This document shows, piece after piece, positions 35,746 through 43,055 of a DNA stretch of 64,000 bases (position 1 is the first letter of the stretch; each line of letters opens with the position of its first letter). Made by a program: the position numbers and the translations under genes. Source of the DNA: Mycobacterium sp. IS-1590 (GTDB taxonomy: Bacteria > Actinomycetota > Actinomycetes > Mycobacteriales > Mycobacteriaceae); assembly GCF_001500025.1 (NCBI RefSeq), contig NZ_LQIW01000007.1, forward strand, positions 1 through 64,000. The letters are read 5' to 3'. Below the pieces are notes generated by a model. It had not been told where the DNA came from. It did not search any database and saw only the letters and a program-made list of their open reading frames with translations.

Positions 35746-35999
35746 TTGCGTTGTGCGGTGGAATGCGATCTCGCTACCGGATTGTTGACGGTGCCGTCAG
35801 ACTTTGTGTGAAGACAATTCGTTTGTGGGTAGCCGACGGATGGTGACGGGTGTGGGATCGGCTGCGTCGGGGGCCCGTCACAAGGCGGTCGTCGGTGCAG
35901 CCGTGGCGTTGAGAGCACAGCCCTCTGCCGATGATCGCCGGTTCCCGCTCGCCGGTTTCCCTCGACGGCAAGATCCCTCGAAGGGCACAAGCGACTCTG
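35746..35999. other. Intergenic region before the tRNA cluster
   Basis: About 250 bp with no open frame that looks coding on either strand and no repeat. It is the 3' flank of the minus-strand tRNA-Phe and probably only a spacer. Confidence 0.5.
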
Positions 36000-36076
36000 T
36001 GGTGGCCAGGGCCGGGATCGAACCGGCGACCTTCCGCTTTTCAGGCGGACGCTCGTACCAACTGAGCTACCTGGCC
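36000..36076 (-). tRNA. tRNA-Phe (GAA)
   Basis: The minus strand folds as a complete tRNA: acceptor GGCCAGG/CCTGGCC, D-arm with AGCTCAGTTGGTA, anticodon loop CTGAAAA (anticodon GAA), T-arm GCCGG-TTCGATC-CCGGC, discriminator A and an encoded CCA (36000-36002). Third gene of a Glu-Asp-Phe cluster transcribed on the minus strand. Confidence 0.96.
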
Positions 36077-36118
36077 CGGAAGGCACCGCTCGGGCGTAAC
36101 CCAGATGCCTCGCCGCAA

Positions 36119-36195
36119 TGGCGACCCTGACGGGACTCGAACCCGCGACCTCCGCCGTGACAGGGCGGCGCGCTAACCAACTGCGCCACAGGGCC
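36119..36195 (-). tRNA. tRNA-Asp (GTC)
   Basis: A complete tRNA on the minus strand: acceptor GGCCCTG/CAGGGTC, D-arm with GCGCAGTTGGTTAGCGC, anticodon loop CTGTCAC (anticodon GTC), T-arm GCGGG-TTCGAGT-CCCGT, discriminator G and encoded CCA (36119-36121). It lies 42 nt from tRNA-Phe and 33 nt from tRNA-Glu. Confidence 0.96.
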
Positions 36196-36228
36196 TTGCT
36201 TGCGTCCCATCGTACGGGTCGCTGCGCG

Positions 36229-36301
36229 TACCCCCTACGGGATTCGAACCCGCGCTACCGCCTTGAAAGGGCGGCGTCCTAGGCCGCTAGACGAAGGGGG
36301 C
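36229..36301 (-). tRNA. tRNA-Glu (TTC)
   Basis: A complete tRNA on the minus strand: acceptor GCCCCCT/AGGGGGT (closing G-T pair), anticodon loop CTTTCAA (anticodon TTC), T-arm GCGGG-TTCGAAT-CCCGT, discriminator A. The 3' CCA is not encoded. It is the first gene of the minus-strand tRNA cluster. Confidence 0.95.
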
Positions 36302-36462
36302 CCAGCCGAATCTCTCCGGGGTACTCGCAACGCGATGACGTTGGGAGCTTCGATAGCTTAGGTTATCGGCACCGGAATCCTCAAACGAGGGCTACGCGGA
36401 CGCTTCGCGTTGCCAGAAAGCGGCCTTCGGTTGTCGGTGGCGGGTGCAATGCTGGCTCCACG

Positions 36463-37857
36463 ATGACGCGCCACACCACGTTCGAATTCTGTCTCGACCC
36501 GACAGTTGAGCAGCGTGACGCGCTGTTCCGTCACGCGGGAGCGTCCCGGTTTGCGTATAACCAGTGCCTGCGAATGGTCCAAGCCGCACTGAGCGCCCGT
36601 CGCGCCGACGAGCAGGTAACTGTGCCTCGCAGCGGCTTCGATCTGATCAACGCGTTCAACCGATGGAAGAAGTCCGAAGCTGCTGGTCGGGTGTGGGCCG
36701 TGAGCAACGACGGAGCTGTCGAACTTGTGTCCACCGGCCTCGCGTGGCGATATGAGGTAAGCCAGCAGGTGTTCGAAGAAGCGGCAGTCGACTGCGCTCG
36801 CGCCCTGACGGCCTGGTCGGACTCACTCTCCGGACGGCGCAGGGGCAGAAAGATCGGATTTCCACGAATCAAGAAGAAGAAAGGCACCCGCCCCCGATTC
36901 CGATTGCGTAATACCCAGCGCAAGGGCCGCCGGCCGACGATCCGTGTAGGTGACACCGGCCGCACGCGTTCGATCACCTTGCCCCAGATCGGTGTCGTGG
37001 CTGTCCGCGACGACACTCGCCGGCTTCGCCGAATGCTCGCTCAAAACCGCGCAAGGATTCCGTTCGCAAGTGTCAGCAATCGTGCCGGCCGGTGGTGGGT
37101 GGCGCTGAACGTGGAAGCCGACGATCTACACCCCTCGCATCGTCACCCAGCAAGATCAGAGGACGATCACGGTGGCTGGGTCGGTTTAGACCGTGGGCTG
37201 ACTGCATACGCAGTCGCCGCCGAAGCCGACGGAACAATGGTCGCGCGCATCGGGGCGCCACCGCGGGCCCTGCGTGGCGCGATGACCCGGCAACGACGGC
37301 TGGCCAGGAGGCTGGCCCTACGGAAGCGAGGATCACGCCGCCACGAAACCACCCTGCTGAAACTTCGACGGCACCACCATCGGGTCGCCAACGTCCGCCG
37401 CCACTTTCTGCATGAAATCTCCAACTCGCTGGTCAAGACTCACGACCGACTGGTTCTGGAGGACCTGAATATACGCGGGATGCTAGCGAATCACCGTCTT
37501 GCTAAGTCTATTTCGGATGCGGCGTGGTCTGAGTTCGCTCGCATCTTGACCTACAAGCAACGCTGGCGCGGCGGCCAAGTCGTCTATGCGAACCGCTACT
37601 TTCCTTCCACCAAAACATGTTCGCGTTGCGGTGCGAAACGGACGGACCTGAAGCTTGCGGATCGCATCTTCAGCTGCGAATGCGGCCATACCGCCGACCG
37701 TGACCACAACGCCGCGGTCAACTTGGCTCGCTGGGCTCAGCGGACCCATGGCACCGACCGATTCCCGGACCCCAAGCAGGAGGCCGGGTCACCAATGCCC
37801 GTGGACGAAACGGCGGCGAGCAGCATCTCTTTGATGCTGGCGACCCCGCTTCGGTAG
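36463..37857 (+). mobile_element. tnpB: TnpB (IS200/IS605-type OrfB), RNA-guided nuclease of a solitary element
   Basis: A 464-residue TnpB with an intact-looking RuvC triad: Asp in VGLDRGLTAYAVAAEAD near residue 243, Glu in RLVLEDLNIRGMLANH near 330, Asp in ADRDHNAAVNLARWA near 416, plus the zinc-ribbon Cys pairs CSRCGAKRTDLK and FSCECG between the last two. The N-terminal part (MTRHTTFEFCLDPTVEQRDA, FAYNQCL) matches the family's start. Family members are RNA-guided DNA nucleases using an RNA from the element's 3' end. No TnpA lies nearby, so mobility would need trans help. It is inserted between tRNA-Glu and tRNA-Lys; its base composition is slightly less GC-rich than the surroundings. Confidence 0.9.
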
Positions 37858-37910
37858 AAGCGGGAACCGAGGTTGCACTTACAGTGAACCGAGGACGCCC
37901 GAGAAGGGCG
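37821..37910 (+). ncRNA. Candidate omega/reRNA scaffold at the 3' end of tnpB
   Basis: Four consecutive hairpins can be drawn: CAGCATC/GATGCTG (37821-37839, 5-nt loop), CCCGCTTC/GAAGCGGG (37845-37864, GGTA loop holding the tnpB stop), GGTT-g-CACT/AGTG-AACC (37871-37890, 3-nt loop) and CGCCC/GGGCG (37896-37910). Overlap of the tnpB 3' end with a structured RNA is the known layout of TnpB guide RNAs. The exact 3' boundary, after which the guide would begin, cannot be set from this sequence. Confidence 0.6.
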
Positions 37911-37940
37911 GTGCCGACCATCTCAGCGAGTAGTCGGCAC

Positions 37941-37961
37941 GCTGGATAGCTCAGTTGGTAG
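37941..37961 (+). other. tRNA 5'-fragment (acceptor strand and D-arm)
   Basis: The sequence reads GCTGGATAGCTCAGTTGGTA plus G, a normal tRNA 5' end with D-arm, of which TAGCTCAGTTGGTA is identical to the same part of the tRNA-Phe in this window. The sequence then departs from any tRNA fold; no anticodon or T-arm follows. It is a truncated tRNA remnant between the TnpB element and tRNA-Lys. Confidence 0.65.
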
Positions 37962-38020
37962 TCCCAACACGAGACCACAGCGGTTGCGCGGATCGCAAAG
38001 GCCTCCGATAGAGTGGCTGC

Positions 38021-38096
38021 GCCCCCGTAGCTCACTCGGAAGAGCAGCGGACTTTTAATCCGCGGGTACGGAGATCGAAACTCCGCGGGGGCACCA
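38021..38096 (+). tRNA. tRNA-Lys (TTT), atypical T-loop
   Basis: A 76-nt tRNA: acceptor GCCCCCG/CGGGGGC, anticodon stem-loop GCGGA-CTTTTAA-TCCGC (anticodon TTT), T-stem CGGAG/CTCCG, encoded CCA. The T-loop reads ATCGAAA, so position 54 is A where almost all tRNAs have T; the D-loop (ACTCGGAA) is also slightly unusual. The cloverleaf is otherwise complete, so it is probably functional. Confidence 0.92.
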
Positions 38097-38154
38097 CAAT
38101 CCCTCTCATCAAGCAACCCGAACACGAACCGGGGCACTGAGGTAAATTCCGGCC

Positions 38155-38505
38155 ATGACACGTCTCCGTGTCCGTCGGCTCGCCACGCGCGCCCTGGTGG
38201 CCCTCGCCATCGGGGCGGGCATTGTGGCGGGCATCATGGTGATCACAGGTCTGCCGATCGTGTCGAATGCCTGGTCCGCCGCGACAGAGCCGGCGTATGT
38301 GATTCCGGCAGAGTCGTCGATGTGGCGATTCACGCCGACTCAGATGAATGAGGGCTCCGGCGACTGGTGGGTCTACGGACAGGACGACCGCAACTACTAC
38401 TACTTCACGGGGTCGGGAGAACCGCCCTACCTCGTCATGCCCAAAGTAGAGGCGACGGCGTGCGCCGGGTTCGAGAGCACGGACCATCGCACCTGGTGTC
38501 GTTGA
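38155..38505 (+). CDS. Small exported or membrane-anchored hypothetical protein
   Basis: A 116-residue protein with a basic start (MTRLRVRRLATRA), one hydrophobic segment (LVALAIGAGIVAGIMVITGL) acting as signal anchor, and an extracytoplasmic part rich in Trp and Tyr (EGSGDWWVYGQDDRNYYYFT) with two Cys near the end (ATACAGFESTDHRTWC) that could form a disulfide. No family recognised. It starts 58 nt after tRNA-Lys and stands alone. Confidence 0.65.
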   Translation: MTRLRVRRLATRALVALAIGAGIVAGIMVITGLPIVSNAWSAATEPAYVIPAESSMWRFTPTQMNEGSGDWWVYGQDDRNYYYFTGSGEPPYLVMPKVEATACAGFESTDHRTWCR

Positions 38506-38564
38506 CCGGCTGCCTCCCAACAGTTGGCAAGCGGCACAATTACATTCAGGGCGTTACCGCCGCA

Positions 38565-39599
38565 TCAGACCTGCGGACAGTAGAACTGCGGCTGACCGCG
38601 GTATTCCACCGGCGGGAGGTTACGCGCGGGTGTCTCCACCAGCGGCGCGTCCGCCGGCAGCCGTCCCGTCGCGCGGTCGATCGCAGAACGCTTGCGCGGG
38701 TGCATCAGCCACCGTTTGGGCAACACCCTGGTGGCCAGCGTCACGACATCGCAGAAGCGGCGGTGAAGCCACTCTTGGCGGGGTGACCAGTCATAACCCA
38801 TCAACTCCCGAACCGGCGGATCGTAGAGGGCGACGGTCATGAAGGTCAGAAAGCGTTGCATCACTTTGAGGTTCAGCCGCCACAACGGATCCGGGATCCA
38901 CTCCAGCGACGGGTGCTTGGGCATCGTCGAGAGATCCATCACCTCCCGGGCCGCCCAGTTGTTCTCCAAGACGTTGTTGCACATGTGATCCCAGTACTCC
39001 TGGAATTCTTCCCACGTCTTGGGCACCGGCCGCATACTCATCCCGTACATCCGGTACCAGGTGATGTGTTCGTCGAACAACTGCCGCTTCTGGTCCTCGG
39101 TCAGCCCGCCGCCGAACTTCTCGGCGGCCAGCAGCGTCGACTTGAAGAACGTCGCGTGCGCCCAGTAGAAGACGTCGGGGTTCAGCGCGCTGTAGCGTCT
39201 GCCGCGCTCGTCGGTGCCTTTGATGCCGACGTGGTAGTCGCGGACCTCCGCGCCCGTCTTCGGCGCCCGGTCACCGTCGAACACCACGCCGCCGATCGGG
39301 TAGATCGAACGCAGCAGCCGCGGGATCCGCTCCATGAAGAAGATCGAGTGCTCCTGCACGGCGGCACCCAACTGCGGGTGCATGTTCTGCATCGAGCCCG
39401 CCCAGGTGCCTTGGAACAGCCCCGTCCACTGACCGAAGTACCGCCACGTCAGCGAGTCCGGGCCGAGCGGAACAGGTGGCGCGTCGTAGCCGCCGGAGGT
39501 CACCGGACAGCCCGCCGCCAGCACAGGCGCGTCCTCCTGCCCTTCGGACGGATAGCGCTCCCGCGACACGGGGCACGTTTCAGACGTATCTTGAGTCAC
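38565..39599 (-). CDS. Oxygenase MpaB-family (DUF2236) protein
   Basis: A 344-residue member of the DUF2236/MpaB-latex-clearing-protein-like family of haem-type oxygenases. Family marks are PLGPDSLTWRYFGQWTGLFQ, GVVFDGDRAPKTGAEVRDYH with the conserved R and H, and LNPDVFYWAHATFFKSTLLA followed by ITWYRMYGMSMRPVPKTWEE. It starts at GTG 39599, divergent from a TetR gene only 68 bp away, so the pair is probably regulator and target; the same pair lies near desA1 in M. tuberculosis. Substrate unknown. Confidence 0.82.
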   Translation of the reverse strand: MTQDTSETCPVSRERYPSEGQEDAPVLAAGCPVTSGGYDAPPVPLGPDSLTWRYFGQWTGLFQGTWAGSMQNMHPQLGAAVQEHSIFFMERIPRLLRSIYPIGGVVFDGDRAPKTGAEVRDYHVGIKGTDERGRRYSALNPDVFYWAHATFFKSTLLAAEKFGGGLTEDQKRQLFDEHITWYRMYGMSMRPVPKTWEEFQEYWDHMCNNVLENNWAAREVMDLSTMPKHPSLEWIPDPLWRLNLKVMQRFLTFMTVALYDPPVRELMGYDWSPRQEWLHRRFCDVVTLATRVLPKRWLMHPRKRSAIDRATGRLPADAPLVETPARNLPPVEYRGQPQFYCPQV

Positions 39600-39667
39600 T
39601 GGTGTACTTCCGTCCGGATGTAGCAGATTCTGACTACGGGCGTTGTCATGCCGAGCTTAGGAGGGAT

Positions 39668-40252
39668 GTGCCTTCGGGTCAAAGACGGGGCCGATGGTCG
39701 GGCGTGCCGCTGCAGGACCGTCAGATGCTTCGCCGTGACGAACTCATCGCCGCCGGGGTGGAGCTTCTCGGCGCCGCCGAGGGCCCGTCCCTGACCGTAC
39801 GGGCCGTATGCCGCGCGGCCGGGTTGACCGAGCGTTACTTCTACGAAAGCTTCGCCGACCGCGACGAGTTCGTGCGTGCCGTGTACGACGACGTCTGCGC
39901 CAAAGCCATGTCCACCCTGACGTCCGCAGAAACCCCGCGCGACGCCGTCGAACGGTTCGTCGCCCTGATGGTCGACGACCCGACTCGAGGCCGGGTTCTG
40001 CTGCTCGCGCCGGCCAGCGAACCGGTGCTGACGCGCTCGGGCGCCGAGTGGATGCCCAGCTTCATCGAGCTGCTGCAGCGCAAGCTCACCCGCATCACCG
40101 ATCCCGACCGGGCGGCGATGGCGGCCACCGGGCTGATCGGCGCGCTGACCGCACTGTTCACCGCGTACCTCAACGGCAGGCTGGCCGCCACGCGTGAGCG
40201 CTTCATCGACTACTGCGTCGAGATGCTGCTCGGCCGGGTGTCGAGCCGCTAG
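39668..40252 (+). CDS. TetR-family transcriptional regulator
   Basis: A 194-residue TetR protein. The HTH region is LRRDELIAAGVELLGAAEGP followed by LTVRAVCRAAGLTERYFYES and FADRDEFVRAVYDDV. I chose GTG 39668 because it sits right behind an AGGAGGG sequence and matches the usual N-terminal length; GTG 39704 and ATG 39725 are alternatives, and the frame upstream to 39476 runs into the divergent gene. It probably controls the MpaB-type oxygenase gene divergent from it. It ends 6 nt before the convergent exported protein gene. Confidence 0.85.
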   Translation: MPSGQRRGRWSGVPLQDRQMLRRDELIAAGVELLGAAEGPSLTVRAVCRAAGLTERYFYESFADRDEFVRAVYDDVCAKAMSTLTSAETPRDAVERFVALMVDDPTRGRVLLLAPASEPVLTRSGAEWMPSFIELLQRKLTRITDPDRAAMAATGLIGALTALFTAYLNGRLAATRERFIDYCVEMLLGRVSSR

Positions 40253-40258
40253 ACCCGC

Positions 40259-40675
40259 CTACTCGTCCGGCGTGACCGGCGCTTCCAGCTCTTCCAGTTC
40301 CTGATTCTCGGCCTCCTCCTCGGCCTTGGACTTGGCCGCCCGCCCGAGCGGATTGGCCACGGACGCACCGGGATTGGTCGCTGTCGCATAGCCACCCGCA
40401 CAGTTCAACGCGAGGTGGACCTGGGTCCCGGAGGCGTCGATGCGAAGAAACGACGCGTCCCAGGCGTTGGTGACGATGCAGTCACCTTGATCGAGTTTGT
40501 CCCCAACGCGAGCGGCGACCACCGCCGTGTCGCCCTCCTCCTCGATGGCCGAGACCGCGTCGGAGTAGGTCTGCCCCACGACGTCCGGGGCTGCCGCCGC
40601 CGTCGCCGCGCCGAACAGAGCCATCGCCGGCACCGCGGCACCGACCGCGCTGAGCCCCCAAATTCGCATTCGCAT
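40259..40675 (-). CDS. Exported PASTA-like protein, copy A
   Basis: A 138-residue secreted protein: signal peptide MRMRIWGLSAVGAAVPAMAL ending at TAAAAP near residue 28, then a single PASTA-like unit (PDVVGQTYSDAVSAIEEEGD, VVAARVGDKLDQGDCIVTNA) and a C-terminal part with a second Cys (LNCAGGYATATNPGASVANP), an acidic helix and the tail LEAPVTPDE. The mature region closely resembles copy B. Two Cys suggest a disulfide. The start is ATG 40675, with GGAGG upstream. PASTA units bind peptidoglycan fragments in other proteins; here that is inference. Confidence 0.75.
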   Translation of the reverse strand: MRMRIWGLSAVGAAVPAMALFGAATAAAAPDVVGQTYSDAVSAIEEEGDTAVVAARVGDKLDQGDCIVTNAWDASFLRIDASGTQVHLALNCAGGYATATNPGASVANPLGRAAKSKAEEEAENQELEELEAPVTPDE

Positions 40676-40833
40676 CGTCTGCTCGCCTCCGTGAGTGTGC
40701 TCCGGAGCGGGCGATGACTCGTGGTCGTCCACCCCGGGCGTGGATTCCACGCCACCTTCACGGGGTGGTGTGAACGTTGCGATGCGCTGAGGTTGACGCC
40801 GGGTGAAAACCGTTGCCGACTATGAAGACTGCG

Positions 40834-41259
40834 TTAATTGTCGGGCGTGACGGGCGATTCCAGCTCTGACAGTTCCTGCTTCTCGGCTTCCTCTTCGGCC
40901 TTGGACTTGGCCGCGCGTCCGAGTGGATTGGCAACGGAGGCACCGGGATTGGTGGCGGTTGCGTACTCGCCGGCGCAGTTCAGCGCCACCGACATCTCAC
41001 TCTCGTCGGCCTGGCTGATCCGCAGGAACGACGAGTCCCAGATGTTGGTGACAATGCAATCGCCGAGGTCCAGTTTGTCGCCGACCCGAGCGGCGACAAC
41101 CGCCTTGCCCCCCGCGTTCTCGATCCGTTCCTGAGCGTCGGAGTACTTCATGCCCACGACGCTGGGAGCCGCCGAGGCGGTGCCCGCACCGAACAGGACG
41201 GCCGATGCCGCCGCGACGCCCATCGCCGACATGAAGCCGATGGAGATGACCTTCTTCAT
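40834..41259 (-). CDS. Exported PASTA-like protein, copy B
   Basis: A 141-residue secreted protein with signal peptide MKKVISIGFMSAMGVAAASA ending near GTASAAP, then the PASTA-like unit (PSVVGMKYSDAQERIENAGG, VVAARVGDKLDLGDCIVTNI), the second Cys block (LNCAGEYATATNPGASVANP), the KSKAEEEAEKQELSELE helix and the tail SPVTPDN. Copies A and B agree over most of the mature part, so they arose by recent tandem duplication. The start is ATG 41259, next to GGAGG. Confidence 0.78.
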   Translation of the reverse strand: MKKVISIGFMSAMGVAAASAVLFGAGTASAAPSVVGMKYSDAQERIENAGGKAVVAARVGDKLDLGDCIVTNIWDSSFLRISQADESEMSVALNCAGEYATATNPGASVANPLGRAAKSKAEEEAEKQELSELESPVTPDN

Positions 41260-41385
41260 GTGCCCCAACCTCCGTGTCCGGGCGATGACCGCCGTGTAAA
41301 CGCTGGTGGCAGTCTATTGCGGTTGGGTATACACCGCCACCGGAGCGAATGGCCGGGTTGTGGAGGGCCTGAGCTGCCCGAAGGC

Positions 41386-41844
41386 TCAGTTGTCCGGCGT
41401 CACCGGGGCGGCCAATTCCTGCTCTTCCAGCATCGCCGCCTCGCGTGCGGCTTTCGCCTGCCGACGTTGCTGCTCAGCCTTGGCGTCGCGGCCGACGGGG
41501 CTCATCGCGGAGTTGCCCGGCGCCCCGGGCGCGGCGACGGCCGCATTGCAGTTCAACGCCACCATGACATCGCTGTTGGAGACCGGGCGCCCCCGCGAAT
41601 TCGGGCGGCGGACCGCGGCGTCCCATGCGTTCGTCACCAGGCAGTTGCCCTCGTCGGCGCCGCTCCCGACCCGTGTTGCGACCACGGCGTTGCCGCCGTA
41701 CTGCTGGATGATCTTCTTGGCGTCCTTGTACGGCCGGTCGACGACGTCGGGGACCGCGGCGGCCTGGCCCGCTCCCACGAGCGCGGTACCGGCCGCTATC
41801 GCGGCAACGGCCGCGCCTGCCCACAGATGCCGCAACCTGAGCAA
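41386..41844 (-). CDS. Exported PASTA-like protein, copy C (divergent)
   Basis: A 152-residue protein, the most divergent of the three. It starts at TTG 41844 behind a GGAGG ribosome-binding site; signal peptide LRHLWAGAAVAAIAAGTALV to GQAAA, then PDVVDRPYKDAKKIIQQYGG, VVATRVGSGADEGNCLVTNA, a second Cys in VALNCNAAVAAPGAPGN, a basic/acidic helix (QQRRQAKAAREAAMLEEQEL) and the same tail APVTPDN. The shared tail and Cys spacing show common ancestry with copies A and B. Confidence 0.72.
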   Translation of the reverse strand: MLRLRHLWAGAAVAAIAAGTALVGAGQAAAVPDVVDRPYKDAKKIIQQYGGNAVVATRVGSGADEGNCLVTNAWDAAVRRPNSRGRPVSNSDVMVALNCNAAVAAPGAPGNSAMSPVGRDAKAEQQRRQAKAAREAAMLEEQELAAPVTPDN

Positions 41845-41959
41845 CGCCGCCTCCGAGTCTCCAGTGATGCCGAATTGGGGGCCGTAGATGTTTGCCCGAC
41901 GGGGATACTACAACGACGGATGCGCCTGATGTGGCGGTTGTGACACGGTTGCCCGGAAC

Positions 41960-41988
41960 TTGATGTCACCGGGGGACACAGATATATT
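41960..41988 (+). promoter_or_regulatory. Probable desA1 promoter
   Basis: TTGATG (41960-41965) and TATATT (41983-41988) are separated by exactly 17 bp, a good sigma-70-type pair, with transcription expected near 41995 and a 5' leader of about 60 nt containing an AGAAGGAG ribosome-binding site before ATG 42057. TTGACT at 41987 is a weaker alternative -35. Confidence 0.5.
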
Positions 41989-42056
41989 GACTGCAACCAA
42001 CGGGTACAGATAACTAACCGGGTGGGGCTCTCGCACGCGAGAAGGAGTAAGGATCA

Positions 42057-43055
42057 ATGCACGAGAACTTGACTGACCTACATCTGCTGCATGAGCTCGA
42101 GCCTGTCGTCGAGAAGTACCTCAATCGGCACTTGTCGATGCGCAAGGACTGGAATCCGCACGACTACATCCCGTGGTCGGACGGCAAAAACTATTACGCA
42201 CTGGGCGGCCAGGATTGGGACCCCGAGCAGTCGCAACTGTCCGAGGTCGCGCAGGTGGCGATGATCCAGAACCTGCTGACCGAGGACAACCTGCCGTCGT
42301 ATCACCGCGAGATCGCGATGAACATGGGCATGGACGGCGCCTGGGGCCAGTGGGTCAACCGGTGGACGGCCGAGGAGAACCGGCACGGTATCGCGCTGCG
42401 TGACTACCTCGTCGTCACCCGGGCGGTCGATCCCGTTCAGCTGGAGCAGCTTCGCGTCGAGCAGGTCACCCGCGGCTTCTCACCCGGCCAGAACCAGCAG
42501 GGCGACCTCTTCGCCGAGAGCCTGTTCGACTCGGTCATCTACGTGACCTTCCAGGAGTTGGCGACCCGCGTGTCGCACCGCAACACCGGTAAGGCGTGCA
42601 ACGAGACCGTCGCCGACCAGCTGCTCGCGCGGGTCTCGGCCGACGAGAACCTGCACATGATCTTCTACCGCGACGTCAGTGAGGCCGGCTTCGACATCGC
42701 GCCGGACCAGGCGATGCATTGCCTGCACCGGGTGCTGCGCAACTTCAAGATGCCCGGGTACACGGTTCCGGAGTTCCGCCGCAAGGCCGTGATCATCGCC
42801 GTGGGCGGCGTCTACGATCCGCGCATCCACCTCGACGACGTGGTGATGCCGGTCCTCAAGAAGTGGCGGATCTTCGAACGCGAAGACTTCACCGGCGAGG
42901 CCGCGCGTATGCGCGACGACCTGGGTGTGCTGGTCGAGGAGCTGGAGGAGGCCTCGCAGAAGTTCGAGGAATCCAAGCAGCGTCGCCTCGAGCGCGAGGC
43001 GCGCAAGGCCGAGAAGCTCTCCGCGAAGAAGGTTCTGGCCTCCTCGCCCTCATGA
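42057..43055 (+). CDS. desA1: Acyl-[acyl-carrier-protein] desaturase DesA1
   Basis: A 332-residue soluble di-iron acyl-ACP desaturase, which inserts a double bond during mycolic acid synthesis. The iron ligands are visible in TAEENRHGIALRDYLVVTRA near residue 105 and VSADENLHMIFYRDVSEAGF near 195 (the two ExxH motifs), with LTEDNLPSYHREI at the N-terminal ligand helix. The N-terminal LHLLHELEPVVEKYLNRHLS is characteristic of mycobacterial DesA1. The C-terminus is a charged coiled helix. It overlaps the dus gene in an ATGA, so the two are co-translated. Expression probably starts at the promoter at 41960. Confidence 0.95.
   Translation: MHENLTDLHLLHELEPVVEKYLNRHLSMRKDWNPHDYIPWSDGKNYYALGGQDWDPEQSQLSEVAQVAMIQNLLTEDNLPSYHREIAMNMGMDGAWGQWVNRWTAEENRHGIALRDYLVVTRAVDPVQLEQLRVEQVTRGFSPGQNQQGDLFAESLFDSVIYVTFQELATRVSHRNTGKACNETVADQLLARVSADENLHMIFYRDVSEAGFDIAPDQAMHCLHRVLRNFKMPGYTVPEFRRKAVIIAVGGVYDPRIHLDDVVMPVLKKWRIFEREDFTGEAARMRDDLGVLVEELEEASQKFEESKQRRLEREARKAEKLSAKKVLASSPS

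Noticed and set aside
36302..36462. Left end of the TnpB element or a tnpA remnant
   Set aside because: No TnpA-like frame and no clear terminal structure could be identified between tRNA-Glu and tnpB, so no left boundary was annotated.
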